In this document: piece after piece, positions 49,504-59,648 of the stretch
Layout of the letters: the number at the start of each line of letters is the position of its first letter
Numbering within the stretch: the stretch's first letter is position 1
Assembly: GCF_026540855.1 (NCBI RefSeq)
Contig: NZ_JALNUP010000018.1
Coordinates: forward strand, 1 to 64,000
Reading direction: 5' to 3'
DNA: 64,000 bases
From: Sphingomonas sp. GC_Shp_5
Lineage (GTDB): Bacteria > Pseudomonadota > Alphaproteobacteria > Sphingomonadales > Sphingomonadaceae
Program-made: the position numbers and the translations under genes
Notes under the pieces: model-generated
What the model was told of the DNA's origin: nothing
The model's input: the letters and a program-made list of their open reading frames with translations, nothing else
Database searches by the model: none

Positions 49504-50893
49504 TCAGCTGCCGCGGCCGGCCTTGGGCGAGGTCGCGATCTCGATCGTGCAATGCACGCCATCGGCGGTGAAGGCGTAGGAGGTGCGCGCGCCCAGTTGA
49601 TAGGGCAGCGCCCGCTCGATCAGCTCGCGCCCATAGCCGCCGCCGCGTGGCGGATCGCCGGGCGCGGGCACGTCGGCGACACCGCTCTCGCGCCAGTCGA
49701 TCTGCAACCGGCTGCCATCGCCGCCTTTCACCATCTGCCAACGGACCGCGAGCCGGCCCCCGGGGCTCGCCAGTGCGCCATATTTGGTCGCGTTGGTCGC
49801 CAGTTCGTGCAGCCCCAGCGCCAGCGTCTGCACCGTGGACGAGGGCATCGGCACCTCGCGCGGGCCGCTGGTCGTCACCTGGGTGCCATTGCCGTCGCCA
49901 TCCAGCTCGACATGCGCGGCGAGCTCCTCGCGCAGCAGGTCGCCGAACATCACCTTGCCCTCGCCGCGGCGCGACAGCATGCCCTGGGTGCGCGCCAGCG
50001 CCTCCAGCCGCCGCGACACCCGCTCCTCGAAATGCGCCAGCGAGTCGCTGCTCTTGATGGTGCGCGCCACCACCGTCTGCACCACCGCCATCAGGTTACG
50101 GGTGCGGTGCTGCAGCTCCTGCCACCAGCACCTCCTGGCGCTGCTGCAGCTGGAGCAGCGCGTCGACATCGGTCGAGGTGCCGAGCCATTCGATGACGCT
50201 GCCATCGGCGTCGCGCACCGGGGTGCCGCGCGACTGAAAGTGCCGGTAGCGCTGCTCGGCGAGGTGGAAGATCCGCCCCTCGCATTGAAACAGGTCACGG
50301 CCCTCGGCGGCCCGCCACGCGGCGATCACCGCGTCGCGATCGTCGGGGTGGAACACCGCGAGCCACCCGCGGCCCAGCGCCTCTTCCGCCGGCTGGCCGG
50401 TATAGGCCGCCCATTGCGGGCTGGACCAGCTCCACTGGCCCTCGCCGTGCGAGCGCCAGGCGAGCTGCGGCATGCCTTCGACCAGGGTGCGGAACGCCAG
50501 CTCGCTGATCCGCAGCGCATCGCTTGTCCGCCACAGCTCCTGCGTGCGCTCCGCCACGCGCGCCTCCAGCGCCACGTTGGTCTGCTGCAGGCTGGCGTTG
50601 GCGACCTCAAGTTCTTCGGTGACGACCTGCAGTTCTTCAAACGCGACCCGCAGTTCCTCCTCCGTCTGGCTGTGGCGAAGGTCGCGCTCGATATCGATGA
50701 TGTCGGCCGGCGGCGGCGGTGGGGGCGTATAGGCTGCGCCGGCCGCATGCAGCTCGCGTGCCAGCACCGTTACCCGCAATCGCAACCGGTCGCGTTCTTC
50801 CGCCAGCCGGCTATTTTCCTCCAGCGACGATTCGAGCGCGGTATGAAGTTGCTCGATCTCGTCGCGCAGCCGATCGCTGTCATCTGTCGTCAT
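49504..50893 (-). pseudogene. HWE-type sensor histidine kinase, frameshifted
   Basis: A kinase split by one extra base. The N-terminal frame (start ATG 50893, AAGGG upstream; stop at 50096) encodes a coiled coil and a PAS domain (LEGMPQLAWRSHGEGQWSWSSPQWAAYTGQPAEEALGRGW-type) ending LLQLQQRQEVLVA. The C-terminal frame resumes at ELQHRTRNLMAVVQ, the HWE phospho-acceptor box, with HELATNATKYGAL (N-box) and WRESGV (the W-x-E of the family). Removing one base of the CC at 50118-50119 joins them into a normal 462-aa kinase. It is either a real mutation or a sequence error; it lies in a cluster with CheB and CheR-PAS genes and would phosphorylate a response regulator. Confidence 0.82.
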
Positions 50894-51036
50894 GGTATAT
50901 CCCTTTGACGCCGGGAAGGTTAGTAACTGCGCAAGGCGCCGGCAACGGTGCCGTCCCCGCTGGTGCGCAACATCGGTGCTGGCTGGTTGCAGCTTGTGGG
51001 ACAAGCACTTCGTTGGGCGAAGGTCAGGAGCATCCT

Positions 51037-52044
51037 ATGCCAACCCGTGATATCGTCGTGATCGGCGCGTCGGCCGGCGGCGTCGAGGCGCTGCAACGAT
51101 TGTGCGCCGCGCTGCCCGCCGATCTGCCGGCGACGATCTTCGTCGCCCAGCACCTGTCGCCGGTCGGCCGCAGCATGCTGCCGGTGTTGCTTGATCGCTG
51201 CGGGCCGTTGCCGGCTCGCTCGCCCGAGGATGGCGAGGCGTTCAAGCGCGGCACCATCTATGTCGCGGCACCCGATCATCACATGCTGGTGCGCGATGAG
51301 ATCGTGCTGATGCGCCGCGGCCCCAACGAGAATCGCACCCGCCCGGCGGTGAACGCGCTGTTCCGCTCGGCGGCACTGGCGCATGGCGGCCGCGTCATTG
51401 GCGTGGTGCTGACCGGACTGCTCGACGACGGCACCGACGGGCTGATCGCGATTACCGCGGCAGGCGGCCTGTCGGTGATCCAGGACCCCGAGGATGCGCA
51501 ATGGCCGTCGATGCCGCGCAACGCGCTCAAGCGCGATCATGTCAGCCATGTCGTGCCGCTCGCGGATCTGGCGGCGTTGCTGACGCGGCTTGTCACCGAG
51601 GAGGCGGGGCCGACCAAGGCGCTGCCCGATGCCTATCGAGTAGAAGACCAGATGGCTGCACAGGAATTCGCCGTGATGGAAAGCGACATCGTCACCCCCG
51701 GCTCGCCGAGCCACATCTCCTGCCCGGATTGCGGCGGGGTGCTCAACGGGATCGAAAACGAACATGAGGTGCGATTTCGTTGCCAAGTTGGCCATGCCTT
51801 CACCCCGTCGGGGCTGGCCGCGGCGCAGAGCGACGAACTCGAGCGCGCGCTGTCGATCGCGGCGCGCACCCATCGCGATCGCATCCGCCTGTTCCGCCAG
51901 ATGGGTGATAGCGCCCAGGCGCGCGGGCTCGGCCACGCCGAAAGTCGCTGGAAGCAGGCAGCCAAGGAATCCACCCGGATGATCGAGGTGCTGGAGGATG
52001 CCATTGCCTCGCTGCGCAAGCCGTCGATGAACGGCGAGGCCTGA
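51037..52044 (+). CDS. cheB: CheB-type protein-glutamate methylesterase without receiver domain
   Basis: A 335-aa protein whose first 190 residues are a CheB catalytic domain: Ser12 in IGASAGGVEAL, His39 in VAQHLSPVG and Asp131 in LLDDGTDGL form the triad. The receiver domain of canonical CheB is missing. The C-terminal part (220-335) has a CPDCGGVLNG ... FRCQVGHAF metal-binding-like segment and an amphipathic helical tail, a known combination in CheB-CheR-PAS systems. It diverges from the HWE kinase gene and precedes the convergent CheR-PAS gene. Confidence 0.9.
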   Translation: MPTRDIVVIGASAGGVEALQRLCAALPADLPATIFVAQHLSPVGRSMLPVLLDRCGPLPARSPEDGEAFKRGTIYVAAPDHHMLVRDEIVLMRRGPNENRTRPAVNALFRSAALAHGGRVIGVVLTGLLDDGTDGLIAITAAGGLSVIQDPEDAQWPSMPRNALKRDHVSHVVPLADLAALLTRLVTEEAGPTKALPDAYRVEDQMAAQEFAVMESDIVTPGSPSHISCPDCGGVLNGIENEHEVRFRCQVGHAFTPSGLAAAQSDELERALSIAARTHRDRIRLFRQMGDSAQARGLGHAESRWKQAAKESTRMIEVLEDAIASLRKPSMNGEA

Positions 52045-52104
52045 CGGTGCCAAGGAGGGGGCAAGGAAGCGGGAAGGGCAGGGCGATGCGCCGCGCCCGC
52101 GCCA

Positions 52105-54337
52105 TCACTCCCCCAGCTTGTGTCGCTCGCGGGTGTCGTGGACGATCGCGACCAGGATCGGTGGCTGCTCGTCGCGCAGGTAGCGCAGCGAGATTTCCGC
52201 AGGGTAGCTCGTGCCATCGGCGGGCTTGATCATGGTCTCGAACAGCACTTCCGCCTTGGCGCCTGCTATCAGCGGCGCCAGCAGTTCGCGCACATCGCCG
52301 GCGGAGGCGGGGGGAAGCACGTCGGTGAAGCCGAGGCGCAGCAGCTCTTCTTCGGCATAGCCGAGCTTGCGCTGGGCGCCCGCGTTGGCGAGCACGAAGC
52401 GCAGCGAGATGGGATCGAGCAGATAGATCTCGTTGAGCGCGCGCTCCATGATCCCGCCGAGGTAGCGGGTATAATCGTCGCGGCGACGCTCGTCGGTGAT
52501 GTCCTGGAACACCATCACCAGCCCGTGGTGCTCGTCACTCTCGTCGACCAAGGCCGAGCTGCGTACCCGGCACAGAATGCGCCGGCCGCGCCGGTCGACG
52601 CCGGCCAGCTCATTATCCATGAAGGCGCTTTGACCGATCTGTACGGCGGCAAAGCTCTCCTCCAATGCCTGGAGCGGCACGCCGATTTCCAGCGCGGCAA
52701 AATCGGTGCCGATCACTTCCTCGGCGCGTAGCCCCCAGGTATTCTCGCTCCAGCGGTTCCACACCTCGATCTGCCGCCGTCGGTTGATGACGATGATCCC
52801 GCCGTTCATGCTGCGCAGCACCGATTCGAGGTGCAGCCGCGAGCTGGCCGCTTGCTCGGCCTGGATCCGCAGTTCTTCGTTGACCGCCTCCATCTCCTCG
52901 TTGCTCGATCGCGCTTCCTCGTTCAGCGTCTCGAGTTCTTCGTTGGTGGATTGCAGCTCCTCGTTGGTGGTCTCGAGTTCCTCGTTGGTGGATTGCAGCT
53001 CCTCATTGGTGGTTTCGAGCTCTTCATTGGCCGATTGCAGCTCCTCCACCGAATTTTCGAGGCCCTCCTGCGCGGTCTCCAGCTCGCGCTCGAGCGAATG
53101 GAGGCGGGTGGTATCAGTTGAACAGCAGCAGCGCGGCATAGGTACTGCCGTCGGGCCGGGTGAGAGGGCGGATGTCGATCGTCAGCCGCATCACTGCGAT
53201 CTGGGTGAGGCGATACTCCTGATCCTCCAGCTTGACGCTGCGGCCGTGGCGGAACACGTCGTCGATCGGCCCGCGCAGCTCCATCGGCCGGTAGGAGACG
53301 GGCAGGTCCTGGAACGGGCGGCCGATATCGGCCTCGCCGATCCCGAGCAGATCGCGTGCCGCGGTGTTGGCGAGCGCGACCATGCCGGTATCGTCGACCA
53401 CCAGCAGCGCCGATCCGGTTTCGTTGATCACCGCCTCGAGCAACAGCGCGGTGGACGGCGGCAGGTCGCCGGCCGGGCGGGTGCCGGCGAGGCTGCCCGG
53501 CATCGGCCGCCGCCATTCCTGCGCGACCTTGCTGAAGATGCGGTGGCGCATCTCCACCGGGCGGAACAGCGGCGAACGCGCGAGCTGGGTCTCGGCCTTG
53601 CCGAGGAACAGGAAACCGTCCTGGTTGAGCGCATAATGCAGCCGCGGCAGCACCACCGCCTGCGTCTCCCCTTCGAGGTAGATCAGCAGGTTGCGGCACA
53701 CCAGCAGGTCGATGCGCGAGATCGGCGCGTCATGGACCACATTGTGGCGGCCAAAGATCACGCATTTGCGCAACGTCCGGTCGAACACATAATGGTTGTT
53801 GGTCCGCTCGAAATATTTGTCGAGCATCGCGGCAGGCACGCTTTCCACGTCGCGCGGGCTGTAGATCGCCAGCCGCGCGGTCTTCAGCGCCTCCTCGTCG
53901 AGATCGGTCGCGTAGATCTTCACCCGCTGGCAGAATTCGGTGATGCCGAGATATTCGGCGAACAGCATCGCGATCGAAAACGGTTCCTCGCCCGAGGCGC
54001 AGCCGACGCTCCAGATCCGGATCGGCCGGCTCGGCTCGGCGCGGGCAATGATGGCCGGCACCACCTGCGTCTTCAGCCGCTCCCAGGCCTCCTCGTCGCG
54101 GAAGAAGGAGGTGACGTTGATCAGCACGGTGTTGAGCAGGCTTTCGAACTCGCCCGGGTCGGCCTCGAGCTGCGCCTGATAGGCCGCAAAGTCGGCGGCG
54201 CCGACCGCCTCCATCCGCAGCGTGATGCGGCGCTGTAGGCTGGTGCGCTTGTAGCCGCGGAAATCGAGCCCGCGGCTTTCCTGGATATGATGGAGCAGCG
54301 CTTCGAACGCGGGATCGGGGCGGGGCTTGTCGGTCAT
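52105..54337 (-). pseudogene. CheR-PAS-PAS chemosensory protein, frameshifted
   Basis: One extra base (at 53116) splits a 743-aa protein. The first frame (ATG 54337 to TGA 53114) is a CheR methyltransferase: N-terminal helices, then SAM-binding VGCASGEEPFSIAMLFAEY and FDLLVCRNLLIYL, then a PAS domain, ending TYAALLLFN. The second frame, open from 53139 to 52105, continues with DTTRLHSLERELETAQEGL, the NEEL coiled-coil repeats and two PAS domains ending HDTRERHKLGE. Fused without the base, the join FN-DTTRLHSLE is just that of family members. Alternatively the second part may start at the ATG 53139 as a separate product. It would methylate or signal in the same system as CheB and the HWE kinase. 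Confidence 0.82.
52928..53050. repeat. 42-bp tandem repeats encoding NEEL coiled-coil heptads
   Basis: Nearly three copies of a 42-base unit (copies at 52941-52982 and 52983-53024 differ at few positions, with partial units on both sides). Translated, they give the alternating NEELQST / NEELETT heptads of the CheR-PAS linker. The repeat sits inside the coding region and may expand or contract. Confidence 0.75.
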
Positions 54338-54383
54338 GGTTCCTCGGCGCGGCCGGCTGTCGGCATCGCCTGACAGCTACCCC

Positions 54384-55775
54384 TTACCGGTCGGCAGCGT
54401 CCATCCTCGTCGTGCGCCGCCGCGCGAGCAGGATCAGCCGGTCGAGCAGCACGATCAGTATCACGGAGGCGCCGAGCAACGGGAACAGCAGCGATGCCGC
54501 CGCGAGGATCGCCACCGCCCCGGCGATCGGCGCCTGGGGTACCCGCGCCGGCGCCGCCAATTGCCCGCGCGGCCGCCGCTTCCACCACATGGCGACGCCG
54601 CTGATCACCAGCACGACGATGGCAAGGCAGGTGGCGAGCATCACCAGCTGGTTGGCGAAGCCGAAGTAATTGCCCATGTGCAGCTGCACGCCGATCTCGA
54701 TGCCCTTGGCCGCCCAGCCATAGTTGGCGAAATCGACCTCACGGATGAGCCGACCGCTCCAGCGGTCGATATACAAGGTGCGCTGCCCCTGCGGTCGGTC
54801 CGGGTAGGTGTAAGCGGTATAGACCCCGGTCTCGCCCGCCGGCAGGAACAGCCGATAGCCGCCGCTGAGACCATGGTCGCGCGCGAGCATCGCGGTGACG
54901 CGATCGGCGCCGGCTACCGCGGCATCGTCGCGCACCGCCGCGCCCATCTCGTGCCCGGCATGGCCGGCGTGCTCGGACATCGGCATCGGCGCCATCGCCA
55001 TCGTCCAGGGCGCCTCGCCGAGCGCCTGCTTCATCGGCACGCTGGCGGGGGGATGGTGGGTGCCGTGCGAGGCGGGATAGCCGATGCCGAGCGCCGCGGT
55101 GCCGCGCTGGATGAGATCGCCCTCGATTCCCGCCCAGGGCAGCCCGGTAAACAGCATGAAGGCGATGAAGGCGACCGCCCAGCTGCCGGTCACCGCATGC
55201 AGGTCGCGCCACCACAGCCGGCCCCTGGCGCCGAGCCGGGGATAGAGGATCCCGCCCAACCCACGCCGCCCGCGCGGCCACCACAGGTAAAGCCCGGTCG
55301 CGATCAGCACCAATGCCCAGCAGGCGGCGAGCTCGACGATCCGGTCGCCGAGCGTGCCGAGCGTCAGCGAGCCGTGCATCTCGTCGGCAAAGCCGACCAG
55401 CGTGTGCGTATAGACGAACGCGCCGAGCACGCGGCCATCGTGCGGGTCGACCGCGACGCGCAGCGGGTCGCCATGCGAGGGACTCACGAACACCACCGCC
55501 GCGCGGTTTGCGGCGGCGGGCAGGTCGATCCGCGTCGCCGCACCCGGATGCGCCGCCAGCGCCGCGCCGATCATCGCCGACGCCGGCACCTGTTCGGCGC
55601 GCGGCGCAACGAAGCGCAGCCCCGGGCTCAGCGCATCGTCGATCTCGTCGTTGAACAGATAGATCGAGCCGGTCACCGCGAGGATCAGCAGAAAGGGCGC
55701 GACGATCAGCCCGGCGTAGAAATGCCAGCGCCAGATCGCGCGATAGGCCGTGGAGGCAGCGGGGGTTGTCGCCAT
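54384..55775 (-). CDS. PepSY-domain membrane protein (iron-regulated reductase type)
   Basis: A 463-aa protein with four to five membrane segments: WRWHFYAGLIVAPFLLILAVTGSIYLF near the N-terminus, IVELAACWALVLIATGLYLWWPRGRRG, WRDLHAVTGSWAVAFIAFMLFTGLPW, and LVMLATCLAIVVLVISGVAMWWKRRP, then a hydrophobic C-terminal pair. Histidines near the helices (HFYAG, EMHGS, DLHAV, QLHMG) are placed as haem or metal ligands; a His/Met-rich loop (AMAPMPMSEHAGHAGHEMG) lies in the periplasm. It follows the TonB receptor gene by 14 bases and is probably a ferric reductase partner of it. Confidence 0.88.
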   Translation of the reverse strand: MATTPAASTAYRAIWRWHFYAGLIVAPFLLILAVTGSIYLFNDEIDDALSPGLRFVAPRAEQVPASAMIGAALAAHPGAATRIDLPAAANRAAVVFVSPSHGDPLRVAVDPHDGRVLGAFVYTHTLVGFADEMHGSLTLGTLGDRIVELAACWALVLIATGLYLWWPRGRRGLGGILYPRLGARGRLWWRDLHAVTGSWAVAFIAFMLFTGLPWAGIEGDLIQRGTAALGIGYPASHGTHHPPASVPMKQALGEAPWTMAMAPMPMSEHAGHAGHEMGAAVRDDAAVAGADRVTAMLARDHGLSGGYRLFLPAGETGVYTAYTYPDRPQGQRTLYIDRWSGRLIREVDFANYGWAAKGIEIGVQLHMGNYFGFANQLVMLATCLAIVVLVISGVAMWWKRRPRGQLAAPARVPQAPIAGAVAILAAASLLFPLLGASVILIVLLDRLILLARRRTTRMDAADR

Positions 55776-55789
55776 CGATGCGCTCCGGC

Positions 55790-58015
55790 TCAGAAGTGGG
55801 TGGAGAGGGCGACATCGACGCTGCGTGGCGCGCCGATGTAGACGTTGGTTACCGGATAGCCCGAATATTCGCCGTAGAAGGCGTTGGTCAGGTTGCGGCC
55901 GCGCAGCGTCAGCGTCGCCTGCGGCGAGACCGGGTAGCTGATCGAAGCATCCACGGTGGTGTGGCCGCGGATGAAATAGGTGTTGGCGGTGTCGGTGTAG
56001 AACCCCGACGCGTGGCGGACGAACGCGCCAAGCGTCACCGGCAGCGCCGCCAGCGTGTACAGGGCCGAGCCGTTGACGGTGGTGGAGGGCGTGTTGATCG
56101 GCCGGTTGCCCGATCGGTCGACGCGGGTGGTGCCGACCAGCTCGCTCAGCTCGACGTAACGGGCATCGGTGTAGGAGGCGCCGCCCTGCAGCGACAGATG
56201 CGCCGTCACCGCGGCAGTGGCGGAGAGCTCCACCCCCTGCGACGATTGCCGCCCGCCCTGCACTGCCTGCTGGGCGTTGTTGGGATCGCGGGTGAGGATA
56301 TTCTCCTGCTCGATGCGATAGGCCGCGCCCGTCACGGTCAGCGCCCTGCCCAACAGGCTCGCCTTGAACCCCGCCTCATAGGAGCGCCCGGTGGTGAGCT
56401 TGTAGGCGGTGTTGGCGATCGACTGGAGCAGGATCGACGACACCGGCACCACCGCGGTGGTATATTGGCCGTAGAGGGTGATCCCCGCCGTCACCTCATA
56501 GGTGGTGCCCACCCGCCACGAGAAGGGATCGTAGCGCGGGTCGGCGCGCGTCACCGCGCCATTGGCGTTGAGGTTGGTGATGATCCGCGTCAGCGCGATG
56601 TGGTCGTAGCGCGCACCGCCGACCAGCAGCCATTTGGCCGTGAGGTTGAGCGCATCTTCGGCGAACACCGAGCTGGTCTCGAGCCGCGAATCATAGACGA
56701 CGTTGGTAGTCGAATAGGCCGCGCTGTCGCTCGGGAACACGCCGACTATTGGATCGTAGGGATCGACCGCCGCGATCGGCACCGCGGCATTGCCGCCGAC
56801 CGGGCTCTGCTGGCGCGGGTTGATGAACTTGGTCCGGTTATACTCGCCGCCCAGGCTGAAGCGGTTGTGCAGCCCGGCGACATGTCCGTCGTTGGCGAGC
56901 ACCAGCCGCTCGTTCCAGAAGCGATGGTCGTGATAGATGCGCTGCACCGAGCGCGCGAAGCTGCCGTCCGGGAAGGCGGCGGTGGGCGCGATGAAATTCT
57001 GGTCGCCGCTCAGCACGAAATCGCGCTTGGCGTGATACCAGCTGAGATCGTCGGCGAGGCTCCAGCCGCCGCCCAGCCGATAGTCGATCCGCGTGCGCAA
57101 GGTGGTGTCGCGCGCGCCCGAATAGGCACCGGCGGGATTGTAGTTGGCGCGGCGCAACGCCTTGTCGAGCACCATGCCGTTGGCGCTGCGCAGCGCGTCG
57201 CTGGGGTCGCGCGCCACCGCCGCCGAGACGAACGGCAGCCCCTGGTAGCTGCTGTCATAGCGATCGGCATAATGATCCACCGCGACCAGGATCAACAGGG
57301 CGTCGGACGGCTTGGCGAGCAGGCTCGCGGTCAGCCCCGCCGAGCGCGTGGCATTGTCGTCGACATCGTAGAGGCTGTCCGAATGAAGATAGCTGGCGTC
57401 GGCGCGCAGCGCGACGCTGTCGGAGAGCTTGAGGTTGACTCCACCCGCCGCCTCCACCGTGTTGAAGCTGCCATAGCTCAGCAGGCTGTCCATATGGTCG
57501 CCGTCGAGTGTCGGCTTGCGCGTCACCTTGTTGATCACGCCCGCCAGCGCGCCCTCGCCATAGAGCACCGAGGCAGGGCCCTTGATCACCTCGATCCGGT
57601 CGAAATGCCAGGTGTTGGTGTCGCGGCCGACAACTGTCGAGGTCGAGACGCGCACGCCATCCTGCAGCACCGACACCGCGCTGCCCGAAAAGCCGCGCAG
57701 CGTCACCACCGCGGGGTTGCCGGGTACGTTGCCGGCGATCGCGCCGACCACCTGGTTGTAGGCTTCGCGCGCGGTGCGCAGGCCCTGCACCTGGAGATCG
57801 GCCTGGGTCAGCGTCTCGACGCTCGCCGGGGTTTCGCGGATGGTGAGGCCGAGCCGGCTGGCGGTGGCGCTGGGGTCGTCGAGACTCGGCTGGTCGAGCT
57901 GGCCGGTGACGACGATGTCGGTGCGGGCGGTGGCGGTGGAGGTCTGGGCCGCGACGGGCGCGGCCAGCAGGAGGCACGGCGCGGCGGCGCCGAGCAGGAG
58001 CGGAGGACGGGGCAC
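55790..58015 (-). CDS. TonB-dependent siderophore-type receptor
   Basis: A 741-aa outer-membrane receptor. It has a signal peptide (residues 1-23), a TonB-box region (TDIVVTGQL), a plug domain (ETPASVETLTQADLQVQGL ... GFSGSAVSVLQDGVRVSTST ... VEVIKGPASVLYGEGALAGVIN-type, seen as IEVIKGPASVLYGEG) and a long beta-barrel ending in the C-terminal Phe (VDVALSTHF). The start is a GTG at 58015 with AGGTAG upstream. Gene order DUF2946, receptor, PepSY protein is a common metal-uptake operon. The ligand (ferric siderophore or copper chelate) is not determinable. Confidence 0.92.
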   Translation of the reverse strand: MPRPPLLLGAAAPCLLLAAPVAAQTSTATARTDIVVTGQLDQPSLDDPSATASRLGLTIRETPASVETLTQADLQVQGLRTAREAYNQVVGAIAGNVPGNPAVVTLRGFSGSAVSVLQDGVRVSTSTVVGRDTNTWHFDRIEVIKGPASVLYGEGALAGVINKVTRKPTLDGDHMDSLLSYGSFNTVEAAGGVNLKLSDSVALRADASYLHSDSLYDVDDNATRSAGLTASLLAKPSDALLILVAVDHYADRYDSSYQGLPFVSAAVARDPSDALRSANGMVLDKALRRANYNPAGAYSGARDTTLRTRIDYRLGGGWSLADDLSWYHAKRDFVLSGDQNFIAPTAAFPDGSFARSVQRIYHDHRFWNERLVLANDGHVAGLHNRFSLGGEYNRTKFINPRQQSPVGGNAAVPIAAVDPYDPIVGVFPSDSAAYSTTNVVYDSRLETSSVFAEDALNLTAKWLLVGGARYDHIALTRIITNLNANGAVTRADPRYDPFSWRVGTTYEVTAGITLYGQYTTAVVPVSSILLQSIANTAYKLTTGRSYEAGFKASLLGRALTVTGAAYRIEQENILTRDPNNAQQAVQGGRQSSQGVELSATAAVTAHLSLQGGASYTDARYVELSELVGTTRVDRSGNRPINTPSTTVNGSALYTLAALPVTLGAFVRHASGFYTDTANTYFIRGHTTVDASISYPVSPQATLTLRGRNLTNAFYGEYSGYPVTNVYIGAPRSVDVALSTHF

Positions 58016-58073
58016 GGGAATCTACCTGACAGATGAGAGGCTGGGGCCCGCGCGGCGGCGGGCGGTGCGTCGA

Positions 58074-58472
58074 TCAGCGGTAGGCGGGGGGCGCGCGCAG
58101 CGGTGGCCGCAGGAAGGCGGCGCGTGTCGGCGCGGCCGGCAGCACCCGCACCAGCGCCGCGGCGATGATGAAGGCGAGAGCCGCGACCAGCAGCGTCGGA
58201 TCGATCGCGCCGAGCATCTGCGCCGCGAGGCCGGCAAAGGCGCAGGGCTGCTCGGGCTTGCCATGATCCTTGGCCGGCATCTCGTGGTGCATGCCCGGCA
58301 TCGCGGTCACCGCCGCCGCCGGCGCTAGTCCGGTGCACACCGTCAGGCCGATGCGGCCGCCCTCGGCGGTGATCATATAGCCGGCCGGCACCAGCAGCTT
58401 GAGCAGCAACGCCGCGGCGCAGATCATCAGCGCGAGATGGCGTCGAGCCAGGAGGCGGCGAAGGGCGGTCAC
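58074..58472 (-). CDS. DUF2946-like metal-uptake accessory membrane protein
   Basis: A 132-aa protein with an N-terminal helix (LALMICAAALLLKLLVPAGYMI), a His/Met-rich loop (MPGMHHEMPAKDHG), the PCAFAGLAA motif and a C-terminal helix (LLVAALAFIIAAALVRV). This is the DUF2946 pattern, a family adjacent to TonB receptors and PepSY proteins and probably involved in copper or iron handling. A GTG start at 58472 is used; an internal ATG is possible. It is 58 bases upstream of the receptor gene. Confidence 0.75.
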   Translation of the reverse strand: MTALRRLLARRHLALMICAAALLLKLLVPAGYMITAEGGRIGLTVCTGLAPAAAVTAMPGMHHEMPAKDHGKPEQPCAFAGLAAQMLGAIDPTLLVAALAFIIAAALVRVLPAAPTRAAFLRPPLRAPPAYR

Positions 58473-58576
58473 CCTCGGTTGCTAGCCCGCGCCGGCACGG
58501 CTGTCATTGAGCCATGATGTCCCAGCGACATATTTGCCGCTCGCCGCGTGGCACCGTCACCGCCCGGCGAGCGGCG

Positions 58577-59452
58577 TCATGGCACGCCGCCGCCGCTCGT
58601 CGGCAGTCGCCCCGCGCGCAGCAGCGCCGCCAGTGCCGCACCGTCCTGCCCCGCGGCACGCAACCCGGCCAGCGACGGCGCGCCATGGCGCTTGGCGAGC
58701 CGTTCGCCATCGGGCCCGGTAAGCAGCCGGTGGTGCCGGTACAGCGGCGTCGGCAGCCCGAGCAGCGCCTGGAGCAGGCGGTGGATATCGGTCACGCGCA
58801 TCAGGTCGACCCCGCGCACCACCATGGTCACGCCCTGCGCCGCATCGTCCACCGTGACCGCGAGATGATAGCTCGCCGGCGCATCCTTGCGTGCCAGCAC
58901 GACGTCACCGAACGCCTGCGGGTCGGCGCGCTGTTCGCCGGCATCGAGGTCCGTCCAGCGGAGCGGCCCAGCCCGCGCTGTTGCCGCATTCATCGCCAGC
59001 CGCCAGGCGTGCGGCTCGCCCGTTGCGATGCGGCGTTCGGCCTCGGCCGCAGGCAAGTGCCGGCAGGTCCCGGGATAAAGGGCGCCATCGGGCCCGTGGT
59101 GTGGCGCGGCGGCGCTGTCGGCGATCTCGCGGGCGATATCGGCGCGGGTGCAGAAGCATGGATAGAGCAGGCTATCGTCGCGCAGTCGCGCCAGCGCTGC
59201 CGCGTAGCGCTCGAGGCGTTCGGACTGGCGCACCACCGGCCCGTCCCACGCCAGCCCCAGCCAGGCGAGATCTTCCTCTATTCCCGCGATGAAGTCGGCG
59301 CGGCTGCGGGTGCCGTCGATATCCTCGATCCGCAGCAGGAAGCGGCCGCTGACGGCGCGCGCCGCGTCATGCGCCTGGATCGCGGAAAAGGCGTGGCCGA
59401 GGTGGAGCCGACCGGTCGGGCTCGGCGCGAAGCGGGTGATCATGGCGTCCAT
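58577..59452 (-). CDS. gluQ: Glutamyl-Q tRNA(Asp) synthetase
   Basis: A 291-aa enzyme that attaches glutamate to queuosine of tRNA-Asp. It resembles the catalytic half of GluRS: FAPSPTGRLHLGHAFSA (HIGH motif), RIEDIDGTR, the zinc-site cysteines YPCFCTR ... YPGTCR, and the KMSKS-like RLAKRHGAPSL. The anticodon-binding domain is absent, as in the family. The start is the ATG at 59452 or 59443; the longer frame to 59467 adds five residues. Confidence 0.92.
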   Translation of the reverse strand: MDAMITRFAPSPTGRLHLGHAFSAIQAHDAARAVSGRFLLRIEDIDGTRSRADFIAGIEEDLAWLGLAWDGPVVRQSERLERYAAALARLRDDSLLYPCFCTRADIAREIADSAAAPHHGPDGALYPGTCRHLPAAEAERRIATGEPHAWRLAMNAATARAGPLRWTDLDAGEQRADPQAFGDVVLARKDAPASYHLAVTVDDAAQGVTMVVRGVDLMRVTDIHRLLQALLGLPTPLYRHHRLLTGPDGERLAKRHGAPSLAGLRAAGQDGAALAALLRAGRLPTSGGGVP

Positions 59453-59648
59453 CGGCCCAAAGCCCATAGCAGCGCGAGCCGCGCCCGTCGAAGTTTACGA
59501 CCCGTCTGCCGCGACGCGGTACGCCGATCCCGCCTGCAAACCGCGATCCGTTAACCTCAGAGGCTTGACCGCGAATCATTGATCGTGCTGTCATGCCTGC
59601 GTCATCCTCGTGGGCGACAGGGCTCGCGGGCAATCCGTGGGAGGAGCC

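Noticed and set aside
52928..53050. CRISPR-like array
   Set aside because: Units are contiguous without spacers and translate into a coiled coil in frame.
55766..58036. Plus-strand ORF of 756 aa opposite the TonB receptor
   Set aside because: Antisense shadow: repetitive Arg/Gly/His composition, no ribosome-binding site; the receptor frame has plug and barrel signatures.
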